Shown one piece after another: positions 35,731 to 45,295 of a DNA stretch of 64,000 bases; positions within the stretch are counted from its first letter, which is position 1, and every line of letters begins with the position of its first letter. The position numbers and the translations under genes are program-made. The notes beneath the pieces were generated by a model. The model did no database searches, was not told the DNA's origin, and saw only the letters and a program-made list of their open reading frames with translations. The stretch covers positions 23,588 through 87,587 of the forward strand of contig NZ_AUXS01000041.1 in NCBI RefSeq assembly GCF_001625565.1, written 5' to 3'. This DNA is from Pseudoalteromonas luteoviolacea NCIMB 1944. GTDB lineage: Bacteria > Pseudomonadota > Gammaproteobacteria > Enterobacterales > Alteromonadaceae.

Positions 35731-36621
35731 ATGATGATAGACATTAAGCACCTAAAAACCATTGCTACCCTGAAAGATACTGGATCACTGGTGAACACTG
35801 CACGTGAGTTATTTTTAACTCAGTCTGCTTTGTCTCATCAAATTAAAGATCTAGAAAATAAATTAGATTGTCAATTATTTGAACGTAAAACCCAACCCGT
35901 GCGGTTCACCCCACAAGGTATGTTGCTATTAGAGCTAGCCAGTGAAGTGTTGCCTAAAGTAGAAGCAACTAAATGCCGACTTAAAGAAAGTTTGAATCAA
36001 CCAATATCCCAGCTAAAGCTGAGTGTTGAATGTCACGCCTGCTTTCATTGGTTGCTACCAACAATCAAAGAGTTCAATAATTTTTGGCCAGATATTCGCG
36101 TAGATTACGAGCAGGGGTTCAGCTATGATGCGATCCCTGAGCTACTAAATGACGAATTAGATATTGTACTTACGTCAGACATTAGAGAGCCTGAACTGCT
36201 CGAGTATGCACACGTTTTTGATTTCAAGCTCAAGTTGATTGTTGCGCCAGATCATGAGCTTGCCAAAAAAGCCTATGTCACGGCACTAGATCTCAAAGAT
36301 GAAACAATCATTTCTTATCCGATCCCAAAAGAGCGACAAGATATATTTAAGCACTTTATTCAAAATGCACGCTTTGATGGCACACTCAAGTCGGTCGATC
36401 AGGGCCTCCTGATCTTTCAACTAGTCAGTGCAGGTATGGGTGTAGCAGCTCTGCCGGATTGGCTAGTAACACCATATGAAAGTCAGGGACTCATAAAGTC
36501 CATTCCACTTGGCGCACTCGGCCTCAGTCGCCCTATGTACTTGGCCATGAAAAAGAGCATGAAAGATAACCCTGTTTACAGACACTTTTTGAATACGTGT
36601 AAGCAATCTATTAGCCGATAA
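35731..36621 (+). CDS. metR: LysR-type activator of methionine genes, MetR
   Basis: A 296-residue LysR regulator with the helix-turn-helix at the N-terminus (TGSLVNTARELFLTQSALSHQIKDLE, about 18-43) and an effector domain. ECHACFHWLLPTIKEFN (about 98-114) and the divergent metE neighbour identify it as MetR, which activates metE using homocysteine as co-effector. A second ATG one codon in is equally possible as start. It remains intact although its main target metE carries a stop codon. Confidence 0.93.
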   Translation: MMIDIKHLKTIATLKDTGSLVNTARELFLTQSALSHQIKDLENKLDCQLFERKTQPVRFTPQGMLLLELASEVLPKVEATKCRLKESLNQPISQLKLSVECHACFHWLLPTIKEFNNFWPDIRVDYEQGFSYDAIPELLNDELDIVLTSDIREPELLEYAHVFDFKLKLIVAPDHELAKKAYVTALDLKDETIISYPIPKERQDIFKHFIQNARFDGTLKSVDQGLLIFQLVSAGMGVAALPDWLVTPYESQGLIKSIPLGALGLSRPMYLAMKKSMKDNPVYRHFLNTCKQSISR

Positions 36622-36639
36622 TAGACAGACAGGTTAAAC

Positions 36640-36666
36640 TAGCTCTAACTGGGAAAGTTAGAGCTA
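36640..36666 (+). promoter_or_regulatory. Eleven-base-pair leader hairpin just before the elyC start
   Basis: TAGCTCTAACT pairs perfectly with AGTTAGAGCTA around a GGGAA loop, ending three bases before the elyC ATG. The only purine-rich ribosome-site candidate lies in the loop and 3' arm. No T-run follows, so it is a poor terminator for metR and may control elyC translation. Confidence 0.6.
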
Positions 36667-36669
36667 ATT

Positions 36670-37434
36670 ATGTTTGAACTAAAAAAAATTATCGGTAGCC
36701 TGCTGATGCCGCTACCGATGTCTCTTATTATTATTTTTCTTTTATTACTGCTTACCTCTAAAGCAAACAAAAAGAGCTACCTAGCCTGTTTAAGCACCGT
36801 TCTAACCTTATGGATGATCAGTACCCCTTTTTTTGCAAACTTCATAATTACGCCCAAAGAGCAAACTCAGAAAACATTCTCTGTAAAAGCACACTCGCAG
36901 ATTGATGCAATTGTCGTTCTGGGCAGCGGCGTGCACCCCAATACAAAACTGACAGCCAACCAACAACTTTCGAGTACCGGTATAGCAAGGCTTATTGAGG
37001 GCATCAGACTGGCACGCATTTATCCAAATGCCGAGTTAATTGTCTCCGGCGCAGGACTAAGCAATGTCACAAGTAGCGAGTTGATGGCACAAGCCGCCCT
37101 ATCTATAGGGATCAGTTCACATCGCATTAGACAAAACCCACAAGCGTATGATACTGCTCAAGAGGCCAAACTTTTAGCGCCGCGTTTAGTAGACAGCAAG
37201 GTGATCCTCGTTACGTCAGCCAGCCACATGCATCGCGCACAAGACCTCTTTTCCGCACAAGGAATTGATACGTACCCTTCGCCAGTGGAAGTATTCAGCT
37301 ATCACAATACGCCCACTTATCTGAAATTTATTGCCTCTAGCAGCGTATTAAACGCCATTACAACCTATACTCACGAGTGGATTGGCCAAAAGTGGATAAC
37401 CCTTAGAAGAGCGCTAGATAGTGAAGCCCTGTAA
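36670..37434 (+). CDS. elyC: ElyC/YcbC family envelope biogenesis factor (DUF218)
   Basis: A 254-residue inner-membrane protein with two N-terminal spans (about 12-29 and 38-56) and a DUF218 domain (about 76-230). The domain is seen in IDAIVVLGSGVHPN, RLIEGIRLARIYPNAELIVSGAG, and LVTSASHMHRAQDLF. The N-terminus MFELKKIIGSLLMPLPM closely resembles E. coli ElyC, which is linked to peptidoglycan and undecaprenyl-carrier metabolism, so the start at 36670 is secure. It lies 48 bases after metR, separated by a hairpin. Confidence 0.88.
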   Translation: MFELKKIIGSLLMPLPMSLIIIFLLLLLTSKANKKSYLACLSTVLTLWMISTPFFANFIITPKEQTQKTFSVKAHSQIDAIVVLGSGVHPNTKLTANQQLSSTGIARLIEGIRLARIYPNAELIVSGAGLSNVTSSELMAQAALSIGISSHRIRQNPQAYDTAQEAKLLAPRLVDSKVILVTSASHMHRAQDLFSAQGIDTYPSPVEVFSYHNTPTYLKFIASSSVLNAITTYTHEWIGQKWITLRRALDSEAL

Positions 37435-37595
37435 GCACATGGACGGTAAAAAGGTGTAAATTGCATAAAGTTAGACCTAATGAAACTTGAATCTGTGCTT
37501 AAAAACGCAAAAAATTGAAAAATTGCTCAAAAATAGGTATAAATGGCGTTTATTCTTAACCTGCGTATCCACGTACAACACGACTGGGATCTACG

Positions 37596-37961
37596 ATGAG
37601 TAAACTTGATAAGACTGAAGTTCTAAGCGCATTTGAAGCTGCTTATGAAGCTGTGAATGGCAAAAAGCCTGAAATCACAATCAAACCAGGCTGGTACAGC
37701 ATTGATGGCGGCAAAAATATGCGCCTAGCTGACGTCGCGGCATTAACCGAAGAGCTAACTTCAGGTTCTGCTGGCGCTAAAGCGGAAGAAAAGCCAGCTA
37801 AAAAGCCGGCAACTAAAAAAGCAGCTCCTGCTGTTAAGGCAAAAGCAGCAGCTTTTAACGTTGTAACAGCAAACGAAGAAGGCTTTAAAGCTGAGGAAGC
37901 TTGGATTGTAGAGCTTGCAGAGAAAGACCACGACTGTCGTCTTCCTCGCGGTGTTGTTTAA
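37596..37961 (+). CDS. Uncharacterised two-domain small protein with Lys/Ala/Pro linker
   Basis: A 121-residue protein whose family I do not recognise. Residues 1-65 form a compact domain (FEAAYEAVNGKKPEITIKPGWYSIDGGKNMRLADVAAL in overlapping pieces). Residues 66-90 are a lysine, alanine and proline linker (EEKPAKKPATKKAAPAVKA). Residues 91-121 form a small C-terminal segment ending DCRLPRGVV. Codon use matches the neighbours. The linker recalls histone-like or ribosome-associated proteins, but no function can be assigned. It has its own upstream region of 160 bases. Confidence 0.75.
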   Translation: MSKLDKTEVLSAFEAAYEAVNGKKPEITIKPGWYSIDGGKNMRLADVAALTEELTSGSAGAKAEEKPAKKPATKKAAPAVKAKAAAFNVVTANEEGFKAEEAWIVELAEKDHDCRLPRGVV

Positions 37962-38032
37962 GCACTAAAATGTGTGGTGCCACATTCATCTATGTCGGCA
38001 CCCTCATTTCCCTAAACCAACCTAAAACAAAT

Positions 38033-38497
38033 CTAACATTCAAAACGCTGTCTTGTTACCTTCCCCCAGTATGGATCTACATATTCATCTTCAATCAAAT
38101 CTAAACCCGGCAACTTTAAAATAGCACTGCGCCAAAACTCTGTGGCATAACCCGCCCCAGCAATTTGCTTTATCGTCCAACTGCCTGGATACATCGCCCA
38201 TAGTGCATGCGCAAACTGAGTCCCTAACTTTGCTTTTCTAAATACTGGTACAATATAAAACTCAGCAATTTCCATATCTTTGTCACTGTGCATATAAATA
38301 GCAGCAATCCCGGCAGGCACGCCCGATACATAGCAGACAAAAGCAGACACTTGCTCCTGTGCAATATCTGTATCTAGCTCAAACATGCCATCTTGTCGTG
38401 GCACTTTTTCAGTTAATTTAGAGAACTCAGCTTCATAAGCTTGTGCAAGGTTATAGTACACAGCTTGGTTTAAATCATTTACGGCGACGAGTTCCAT
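38033..38497 (-). CDS. GNAT family N-acetyltransferase
   Basis: A 154-residue protein, started at ATG 38497 with AGGAAAGAG just upstream (the TTG at 38512 is unlikely). GNAT-like features are the central beta strands with VSGVPAGIAAIYMHSDKDMEIAEFYIVPVFRKAKLGTQFAHAL read in sections at about 65-115: the IAEFYIVP strand and the R-x-x-x-LGTQFAHAL acetyl-CoA loop. The substrate is unknown. It lies downstream of the GST gene on the same strand (about 70 bases apart). Confidence 0.78.
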   Translation of the reverse strand: MELVAVNDLNQAVYYNLAQAYEAEFSKLTEKVPRQDGMFELDTDIAQEQVSAFVCYVSGVPAGIAAIYMHSDKDMEIAEFYIVPVFRKAKLGTQFAHALWAMYPGSWTIKQIAGAGYATEFWRSAILKLPGLDLIEDEYVDPYWGKVTRQRFEC

Positions 38498-38565
38498 ACT
38501 CTTTCCTATCAATACAACTCCCTCAATGCTACCCCTAAATTTGGGCTAAATTATGGAGTGATTAC

Positions 38566-39222
38566 TTACTCTGTTCGTTCTGTGCCAGCTTCATCACACT
38601 CGACGACTTCATGTTCAAGTAGCGCCTGCTCACGCCACTTGCCCAGTACAGGACAAGCCAATACATGGTCAATATACCTCGAAGCTGTTTCGTTAAGTGT
38701 GACGCCATACGTATAAAAACGCATACACACCGGGGCATACATGGCGTCTACTATTGTCCAATGACCAAACAACCAATCTCCTTGATGGCCATGTTGCATT
38801 TGCTCGGTAAAAATATCTTCAATTCTCTGAATGTCTGTTGACACTTTTGCATCGACTTCAACATGACGCTTCGCTCTAATATTCATAGGCATTGCATTTT
38901 TTAGTGCCGTAAATCCGCTGTGCATTTCAGCACACAATGCCCGTGCACGTGCCCTTTGTTCACGATTTTTAGGTAAGGCTTGCCCCGATAAGTAAGTTTC
39001 ATTGATATATTCCAAAATAGCGAGGGACTCCCATACAGTCACTTTACCATCAACTAATGTCGGCACTTTTAATGTTGGACTGATATTTTCTAAGGTATTG
39101 TAAAATTGCTCAGTTTCTAAGCCAAGCTTCACTTCTTCATAGTCCACATCAAATTTTTCAAGTAGTAACCAAGCTCTCAGTGACCATGTAGAATAATTTT
39201 TATTACCAATAAATAACTGCAT
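38566..39222 (-). CDS. Glutathione S-transferase family protein
   Basis: A 218-residue cytosolic GST. The N-terminal thioredoxin-like domain begins MQLFIGNKNYSTWSLRAWLL with the catalytic-type serine near residue 11-14, and has the cis-proline loop KVPTLVDG (about 54) and ESLAILEYI (about 66). The C-terminal helical domain follows to about 205. It is divergent from a LysR regulator with 109 bases between, a common arrangement in which the regulator controls the enzyme (inference). Confidence 0.88.
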   Translation of the reverse strand: MQLFIGNKNYSTWSLRAWLLLEKFDVDYEEVKLGLETEQFYNTLENISPTLKVPTLVDGKVTVWESLAILEYINETYLSGQALPKNREQRARARALCAEMHSGFTALKNAMPMNIRAKRHVEVDAKVSTDIQRIEDIFTEQMQHGHQGDWLFGHWTIVDAMYAPVCMRFYTYGVTLNETASRYIDHVLACPVLGKWREQALLEHEVVECDEAGTERTE

Positions 39223-39331
39223 CGTAACTCCTTTAAATTTAAAACTCTTTGAAAAGACAGTTAATGCTAGATTGCAATTTCAACTAAAACTAGCGGATAA
39301 TTTAAATACAATACATCAATATATTTGATAC

Positions 39332-40183
39332 ATGGATATAGAAGCTTTAAAGAGTTTTCTGGCATTTGTCGAAACCGGCAGCTTTACACGCACAGCCACA
39401 CAAATGCACAAAACACAATCTGCAATCAGCATGCAAATGAAGAAGTTGCAACAGGACATAGGGCAGCAGCTGTTTGTTAAAGAAGGGCGACAACTACATT
39501 TAACCAGTGAAGGCATGGCTTTGGTGGGCTACGCAAAAAAAATAGTCCAACTGCAGCAAAGTGCATTGACGAACTTAGCTTCTGCAACGCCCAAGACACT
39601 GCTCCAGCTAGGGTGCCCCGATGATTATGCCGAGTCTGTCCTGCCTACGCTCATTGAACTTTTGCACCACAATGTAGAACACCTAGACCTGCAAGTTACA
39701 TGTGCTTCAAGCCCACAATTATTAAGTCAATTAGATCAAGGGTTACTCGACCTCGCCATCGTGACACGCAGTGCCAATTCAGAGCAAGGCTATTTACTTT
39801 GTCAGGATCATGGTGTCTGGGTTGGCGCAAACCAAGCCAACCTTTTAGAACAATCAACACTTCCTCTTGCCGTTTTTCAAAAAGAGTGTCGATTTCATCA
39901 AGCGGCAATTGAAGGCTTGATGAAACAGAATCAAGCTTTTAGTGTTATCGCTTGTTCAGGCAGTGCCAGTGCACTACGCGGCTTGGTTAAACAAGATCTC
40001 GCAATATCCGCTATGGCTAATTTGAGCCGAAACGCCCTACCTGTACTGAAAGATCCCCGACTACCACCACTACCAAGTATCGAAATCGCTTTAGTAAAAC
40101 ACAGTGGCTCCTCTGCCGTAGTTTCCCAAAGCCAAGTTGAACAGATCTGTCAGCAATTTCAATATCGCTTTAGCACACAATAG
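39332..40183 (+). CDS. LysR family transcriptional regulator
   Basis: A 283-residue regulator with the canonical N-terminal helix-turn-helix (ALKSFLAFVETGSFTRTA, then AISMQMKKLQQDIGQQLF, residues 4-50) and a periplasmic-binding-like effector domain from about 90 (LQLGCPDDYAESVLPTLI). It resembles the LrhA-like part of the family. It is divergent from the GST gene, its most likely target by position. Effector unknown. Confidence 0.88.
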   Translation: MDIEALKSFLAFVETGSFTRTATQMHKTQSAISMQMKKLQQDIGQQLFVKEGRQLHLTSEGMALVGYAKKIVQLQQSALTNLASATPKTLLQLGCPDDYAESVLPTLIELLHHNVEHLDLQVTCASSPQLLSQLDQGLLDLAIVTRSANSEQGYLLCQDHGVWVGANQANLLEQSTLPLAVFQKECRFHQAAIEGLMKQNQAFSVIACSGSASALRGLVKQDLAISAMANLSRNALPVLKDPRLPPLPSIEIALVKHSGSSAVVSQSQVEQICQQFQYRFSTQ

Positions 40184-40294
40184 TGTTTTTCGCATATTTT
40201 CACTGACCCTTACATTTTTTGACAACGGTGCCACAGACTCTCACAGGCCTTCTCCCTAAACTGAGTCACAAGTTAACCAAATGGAATATGCGTA

Positions 40295-40891
40295 ATGAAA
40301 ACTTTATCTCTACTCTCACTAGTACTGGCTGCGGCAACTTCTTTTTCAACAATGGCAAACATCAGCGATGATAAGCACAGAGTGGGTGCCCAGTTATCTG
40401 GTGGCTCAGCATCTTACAAAAGTTCGAGCCAAGATGGCGACGGCGTTGGCCAATTGTACGTTTATTACAACTATCAATTTGACCCAACTTGGGCGCTTGA
40501 AGTAGGTCTAAACGGCGGTGGTGACTCAGATAAGTGGGAATGCACAGACACACAAAACAGAAAGTTCACGTGTACTCAATTGAACAAAACCTTATTCGAA
40601 ATAGGTGCAAACGATTTGGAATATGGCAATTTGATCGTCGCGGCCAAAGGCCAGTATAAATTGACAGAGCGAAACTCTCTATACGGTAAATTAGGTGCTA
40701 ACTTTTATGATTATGAACTCAACCGAGGTAGCAAAACCTTAGAAGAGGATGATGGTGTCGGCTTTGTCGCTGAACTAGGGTGGCAGTACGACTGGCAAAA
40801 TGGCATGGCGATGAACGTCAGCTATCAGTACCTAGATATGGGTGACCTGGACGTATCTGCACTAGGCGTTGGTGTCAGCTATCGCTTTTAA
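40295..40891 (+). CDS. Small outer-membrane beta-barrel protein
   Basis: A 198-residue exported protein. The signal peptide (residues 1-21, ending TMA-N) is followed by alternating beta strands typical of an eight-strand barrel (VGQLYVYYNYQFDPTWALEVGL, SLYGKLGANFYDYEL, GMAMNVSYQYLDMGDL), and it ends in VGVSYRF with the C-terminal phenylalanine of outer-membrane proteins. Two cysteines in the loop WECTDTQNRKFTC may form a disulphide. It belongs to the general OmpA-like/Ail-like barrel group; specific function unknown. Its last 17 bases overlap the convergent kinase gene. Confidence 0.82.
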   Translation: MKTLSLLSLVLAAATSFSTMANISDDKHRVGAQLSGGSASYKSSSQDGDGVGQLYVYYNYQFDPTWALEVGLNGGGDSDKWECTDTQNRKFTCTQLNKTLFEIGANDLEYGNLIVAAKGQYKLTERNSLYGKLGANFYDYELNRGSKTLEEDDGVGFVAELGWQYDWQNGMAMNVSYQYLDMGDLDVSALGVGVSYRF

Positions 40892-43076
40892 GTAAACTCT
40901 GATGTGGTATATACAGCGTAATGGCAACTCCGCCCATTTCGCTGTGTGAAGCACTGATCTCCCCCTTGTGTGCTTGGATGATCTGCTGACAGATCGCCAA
41001 GCCAAGGCCCGAACCTCCATGATCTCTGCTGCGTGACCCCTCGCAGCGATACAGCCGCTCAAATATTTTCTCTAAATCTTCATTGGCGACACCTGGAAAT
41101 GAGTCCTCGACTAAGACCGTCAATCCCTTTTCATTCACATTCATGGATATCTGAGTTTTTCCGCTTGAACTGGTATAAAAATGACTATTTCTCAAAAGAT
41201 TAAAAATAACCTGTCGGATCCTCGCTGCATCCAAATTACAAATAGAGTCGTGCACTTTTTCAGAAAATGACAAGGTTTGTTGCTTGGTCGCATACATAGG
41301 CTGAAATTCCTCGACAATTTCTTTAAGCAATATGCTGACATCTACAGGCTGTTTATCTAACACCATGGCATCATTATCAAATTGCGCCGATTGGTAGATA
41401 TCTTTTATTAAATTATCGAGATGGCTGATCTTTTTCTGGATTTTCAAAAAACCTTTGACTGGATCAGGCTCTATATTGTGCTGCATTGCTTCTACAGTCA
41501 ATTTTAAAGCCGCAAGTGGGGTTCTTAGTTCGTGAGAGACATCAGCCAATAAGCGATTTTTCTGAGCGAGAGATTCAGCCATCATGTCGGACTCTAGCTC
41601 AACAAATTGCTGCTTCTGTTTTTGTCTTTTGTATATATAGATGGCAACAGCCATAAAGCATAATAGCAACGACGCCCCCATGCCACGCTGTAGTTTTAAG
41701 TTTTCTAGGGTTGCTTTTGCCAGGTCTTGTTCATTTTGGATCAGCTTCAAAGCCTGCTCTTGCCGTATAAACTCTACGTTTTGCTGCATGGTCAGGGCTT
41801 GCTGTTTATCTAGATCATGATATAGCTGAGTTTTAGTATCTATAAATGCTTCAAGGCTGAGCATTGCGAGCTTATACTCTTCTAGCTGCTGTAATGCTTG
41901 CGCCTGATATTTCAGCAAAGTAGCGCGATATGAGTTGCCAATTCCCGGCAGTGCCATCACAGCTTCGATTTCAGATAACGCCTTCTTGTATTGAGCTTGA
42001 GCTAGACGGATCTCTATAATGACGATGCGAACAGTGTGTTCTGTTCGTTTCGCTTTCGCCTCAATTGCAAGTTCTAAAGCTTCTTGCGCCACTGATAAAG
42101 CCTGTGCCAAAGCTGACTGTGCAACATAAATATTGGCTAATATACTCAGCTGCCAGGCAAGATCGCTATTAGCGCCACTGGCGCGTGCGAGTTTGATACC
42201 TTCTTGACTATGATCTAGTGCTTCGCTTATCTTTCCGAGCTGCAAATGAACTTGGCTTAGTTTACCGTGGCTGTTAGCGATATGAATCGGATCACCAAGC
42301 GCCTTGTCCACTTCTAAAGCCTGCTTAAAATGCTGAAGTGCCTGTGGGTACTTTTCTAGATCTCGATAAATTTCGCCAATATTATACAGTGAGTTGGATA
42401 TCCCCTGCTGATTTTGTAGCTGACGCTGTATGTTAAGCGACTTTTCGTGAAAACGTAGAGCGAGTTGCAAACTCCCCATGTAATCGTAGATCACACCTAA
42501 CTGATTGTAGTACTTGGCTAAACGCGCTTTGTCTTGGATCGGAGCAACCAAGGAAATGGCATCTTTAATGACCCGCTCTGCCTCACTGTAGTTAGCTTGA
42601 TACCTCAAAGCTCGAGCGAGTAAATGTAATATGTCACTTCGTAAAGTCAGGTGTTCTTTTGGCACCAGATTTCGTGCTTGCTCCAATAGCAGTAACCCCG
42701 TACTTATATCGCTTTGTTTAATTGCTAACTGGGCCTGCAGCAATTTGATCTGTGCTGGCGCTTCCTTGAATGTACTCATTACGGGGAGATAAGACTCTAA
42801 TTCATATAGATGCTGTTTAGCCTCCATAAAGTGTCCTAGTTTAGTCTTTGCTTTGACTTCAATAATTTTAAGTTCAAACCAAAAACGTGAACTTGGCTGC
42901 GGGTGTATAAATAGCTGATTAAGCTCATCTACTTTGACTAATGTTTGTTTTGGATTTTGTTCCAATGAGAGGGAAAGTTGAGATAATGAAGTCTGTACCT
43001 GCTGATCACTCGCATAAGTGAGCGGTATTGATAACAATAAAATGAGTAATAAACTAACTTGGTGACCAAATAACAC
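40875..43076 (-). CDS. TPR-domain sensor histidine kinase (orphan)
   Basis: A 733-residue kinase with a signal or anchor segment at the N-terminus (residues 6-21) and a long periplasmic region of tetratricopeptide repeats (about 60-400, for example YYNQLGVIYDYMGSLQLALRFHEKSL). A membrane span lies near 468-485 (GASLLLCFMAVAIYIY) and a cytoplasmic kinase core follows. The H-box is LADVSHELRTPLAALKL (about 509), the N-box FNLLRNSHFY (about 628), the G-box GSGLGLAICQQII (about 690). No response regulator gene is adjacent, so its partner lies elsewhere. TPR sensors usually bind peptides or proteins, but the signal here is unknown. Confidence 0.88.
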   Translation of the reverse strand: MLFGHQVSLLLILLLSIPLTYASDQQVQTSLSQLSLSLEQNPKQTLVKVDELNQLFIHPQPSSRFWFELKIIEVKAKTKLGHFMEAKQHLYELESYLPVMSTFKEAPAQIKLLQAQLAIKQSDISTGLLLLEQARNLVPKEHLTLRSDILHLLARALRYQANYSEAERVIKDAISLVAPIQDKARLAKYYNQLGVIYDYMGSLQLALRFHEKSLNIQRQLQNQQGISNSLYNIGEIYRDLEKYPQALQHFKQALEVDKALGDPIHIANSHGKLSQVHLQLGKISEALDHSQEGIKLARASGANSDLAWQLSILANIYVAQSALAQALSVAQEALELAIEAKAKRTEHTVRIVIIEIRLAQAQYKKALSEIEAVMALPGIGNSYRATLLKYQAQALQQLEEYKLAMLSLEAFIDTKTQLYHDLDKQQALTMQQNVEFIRQEQALKLIQNEQDLAKATLENLKLQRGMGASLLLCFMAVAIYIYKRQKQKQQFVELESDMMAESLAQKNRLLADVSHELRTPLAALKLTVEAMQHNIEPDPVKGFLKIQKKISHLDNLIKDIYQSAQFDNDAMVLDKQPVDVSILLKEIVEEFQPMYATKQQTLSFSEKVHDSICNLDAARIRQVIFNLLRNSHFYTSSSGKTQISMNVNEKGLTVLVEDSFPGVANEDLEKIFERLYRCEGSRSRDHGGSGLGLAICQQIIQAHKGEISASHSEMGGVAITLYIPHQSLLKSDS

Positions 43077-43276
43077 AGTACAGAGCGACTCTCACAAAAT
43101 GGCATTTCGATAACTATAAATGGTTCAGCTGCACTCGCTGGATATTCAGGTGCTACGCTTTGCCCACTTCATACACTAGATAATTTAACCGTTTTTCGCC
43201 AACTTAGCACCTATTGTTTATAAATAAGCCAGCAAAAGAGTCGTGTTATATCTGTACTTGGTATTTTTTCCCTACT

Positions 43277-45295
43277 TTAACTATTTAAAAGCTGCTGCTG
43301 TAAAAGTTGGATTTGATCACGAACTTGCGCCGCTTTTTCAAACTCCAATTCACGTGCATGCGTCATCATCTGAGTTTCTAGCTGAGCTATCTGTTCGGTC
43401 AGCTGAGCCGTTGATTTACCTGCTGTCGATATTGGTAGACCTTTACCCTGCTTCACTTTATTTGAGTTTGTATGATCAATCTCTTGCACTTCTTCGCCCA
43501 AATCCATCACATCGGTGATCTTTTTATTTAAGGCTTGCGGCACAATACCGTGCTGCTCGTTGTAGGCTTGCTGCTTTTCACGTCGACGCTCAGTTTCATC
43601 AATCGCAGCGCGCATCGAGCGCGTGATCCGATCGCCATATAGAATCGCCTTTCCATTAAGGTGTCTAGCTGCACGACCTATGGTCTGAATTAGCGATCGA
43701 GTCGAGCGTAAAAACCCCTCTTTGTCAGCATCTAGAATAGCCACTAGTGAAACTTCCGGCATATCGAGACCCTCACGCAACAAGTTTATCCCGACCAATA
43801 CATCAAAAACACCTTTCCTAAGATCTCGAATGATCTCCATTCTCTCAACCGTATCTATATCAGAGTGCAAATATCGCACTTTGACATCGTGATCATTTAG
43901 ATAATCGGTGAGATCTTCAGCCATTCTCTTCGTTAAAGTAGTCACTAAAACACGCTCTTTCAACTCGACGCGCTGATAAATCTCAGATAACAGATCATCA
44001 ACTTGCGTTGTCACTGGGCGCACTTCAAGCACGGGATCAAGTAAACCTGTCGGACGGATCACCTGCTCAGCGACTTCGCCACTTGAGCGTTCAAGTTCAT
44101 AGTCACCCGGTGTAGCCGACACGTAGATCGTCTGAGGGGCAATAGATTCAAACTCTTCGAATTTTAACGGTCGATTATCCATTGCCGAAGGTAACCTAAA
44201 GCCATACTCAACAAGATTTTCTTTCCGACTTCGATCCCCTTTATACATAGCACCAACTTGCGAGACCGTGACGTGTGATTCATCAATGATCATCAATGCA
44301 TCATCTGGCAAATAATCGAGTAAAGTCGGGGGTGGCTCACCTGGTGCTCTGCCAGACAAGTATCGACTGTAGTTTTCAATGCCTGAACAAAAGCCCAGCT
44401 CTTGCATCATTTCGATATCGTATTGCGTACGCTGCGCAACTCGCTGCTCTTCTACGAGTTTATTTGCATCCATCAAATATGCTCTGCGCTCTTTTAGCTC
44501 GCCTTTGATCTTATCAATCGCATCGAGTATTTTTTCTCTTGGCGTAACGTAATGCGTTTTTGGGTAGATGGTTGCTCTGACTAGGTGTTTGTCGACTGCA
44601 CCGGTTAGCGGATCAAATAAACTGATACGTTCGATCTCATCATCAAACATTTCAACCCGTACCGCTTGTGTTTCTGATTCAGCTGGGAAGATATCAATAA
44701 CCTCTCCACGCACTCGGTATGTACCGCGCGAGAAATCCATGTCATTGCGAGTATATTGCAGTTCAGCCAAGCGACGGAGCATAGCCCGCTGCTCCATGGT
44801 TTCACCCACTTTGAGCAACAGCATCATTTTCATATAAGAGTCGGGATCACCCAAACCATAAATCGCAGAGACCGAAGCGACAATAATAGTGTCCCTTCTT
44901 TCGAGCAGTGCCTTGGTAGCAGACAATCTCATCTGCTCAATATGATCATTGATCGAAGCGTCTTTTTCAATAAAAGTATCACTGGCTACAACATAGGCTT
45001 CGGGCTGGTAATAGTCATAATAAGAAACAAAGTATTCGACGGCATTGTTTGGGAAAAACTCTTTCATTTCGCCATATAATTGTGCCGCTAGCGTTTTGTT
45101 GTGCGCCATAATAATAGTTGGGCGATTTAGCTTGTGAATAATATTCGCCATCGTAAAGGTTTTACCTGTACCCGTTGCACCTAGTAAGGTTTGATGGGCA
45201 AGCCCGGCCTCTAGACCATCACACAGCTGAGCAATCGCAGTCGGCTGATCACCATTTGGTGAAAATTCGGATACTAACTCAAAAGATTCATTCAT
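43277..45295 (-). CDS. uvrB: Excinuclease ABC subunit B
   Basis: A 672-residue UvrB, the damage-verifying helicase-like subunit of nucleotide excision repair. Walker A is GATGTGKT (about 39-46), the DNA-clasping beta-hairpin region is [11 protein letters not shown] (about 92), motif II is DESHV (about 338), and motif VI is QTIGRAARH (about 537). The C-terminal UVR domain ([17 protein letters not shown], about 635-670) binds UvrC. Its ATG overlaps the stop of the upstream MATE gene (ATGA), implying translational coupling. I see no CTGT-N8-ACAG LexA box before either gene. Confidence 0.97.
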   Translation of the reverse strand: MNESFELVSEFSPNGDQPTAIAQLCDGLEAGLAHQTLLGATGTGKTFTMANIIHKLNRPTIIMAHNKTLAAQLYGEMKEFFPNNAVEYFVSYYDYYQPEAYVVASDTFIEKDASINDHIEQMRLSATKALLERRDTIIVASVSAIYGLGDPDSYMKMMLLLKVGETMEQRAMLRRLAELQYTRNDMDFSRGTYRVRGEVIDIFPAESETQAVRVEMFDDEIERISLFDPLTGAVDKHLVRATIYPKTHYVTPREKILDAIDKIKGELKERRAYLMDANKLVEEQRVAQRTQYDIEMMQELGFCSGIENYSRYLSGRAPGEPPPTLLDYLPDDALMIIDESHVTVSQVGAMYKGDRSRKENLVEYGFRLPSAMDNRPLKFEEFESIAPQTIYVSATPGDYELERSSGEVAEQVIRPTGLLDPVLEVRPVTTQVDDLLSEIYQRVELKERVLVTTLTKRMAEDLTDYLNDHDVKVRYLHSDIDTVERMEIIRDLRKGVFDVLVGINLLREGLDMPEVSLVAILDADKEGFLRSTRSLIQTIGRAARHLNGKAILYGDRITRSMRAAIDETERRREKQQAYNEQHGIVPQALNKKITDVMDLGEEVQEIDHTNSNKVKQGKGLPISTAGKSTAQLTEQIAQLETQMMTHARELEFEKAAQVRDQIQLLQQQLLNS

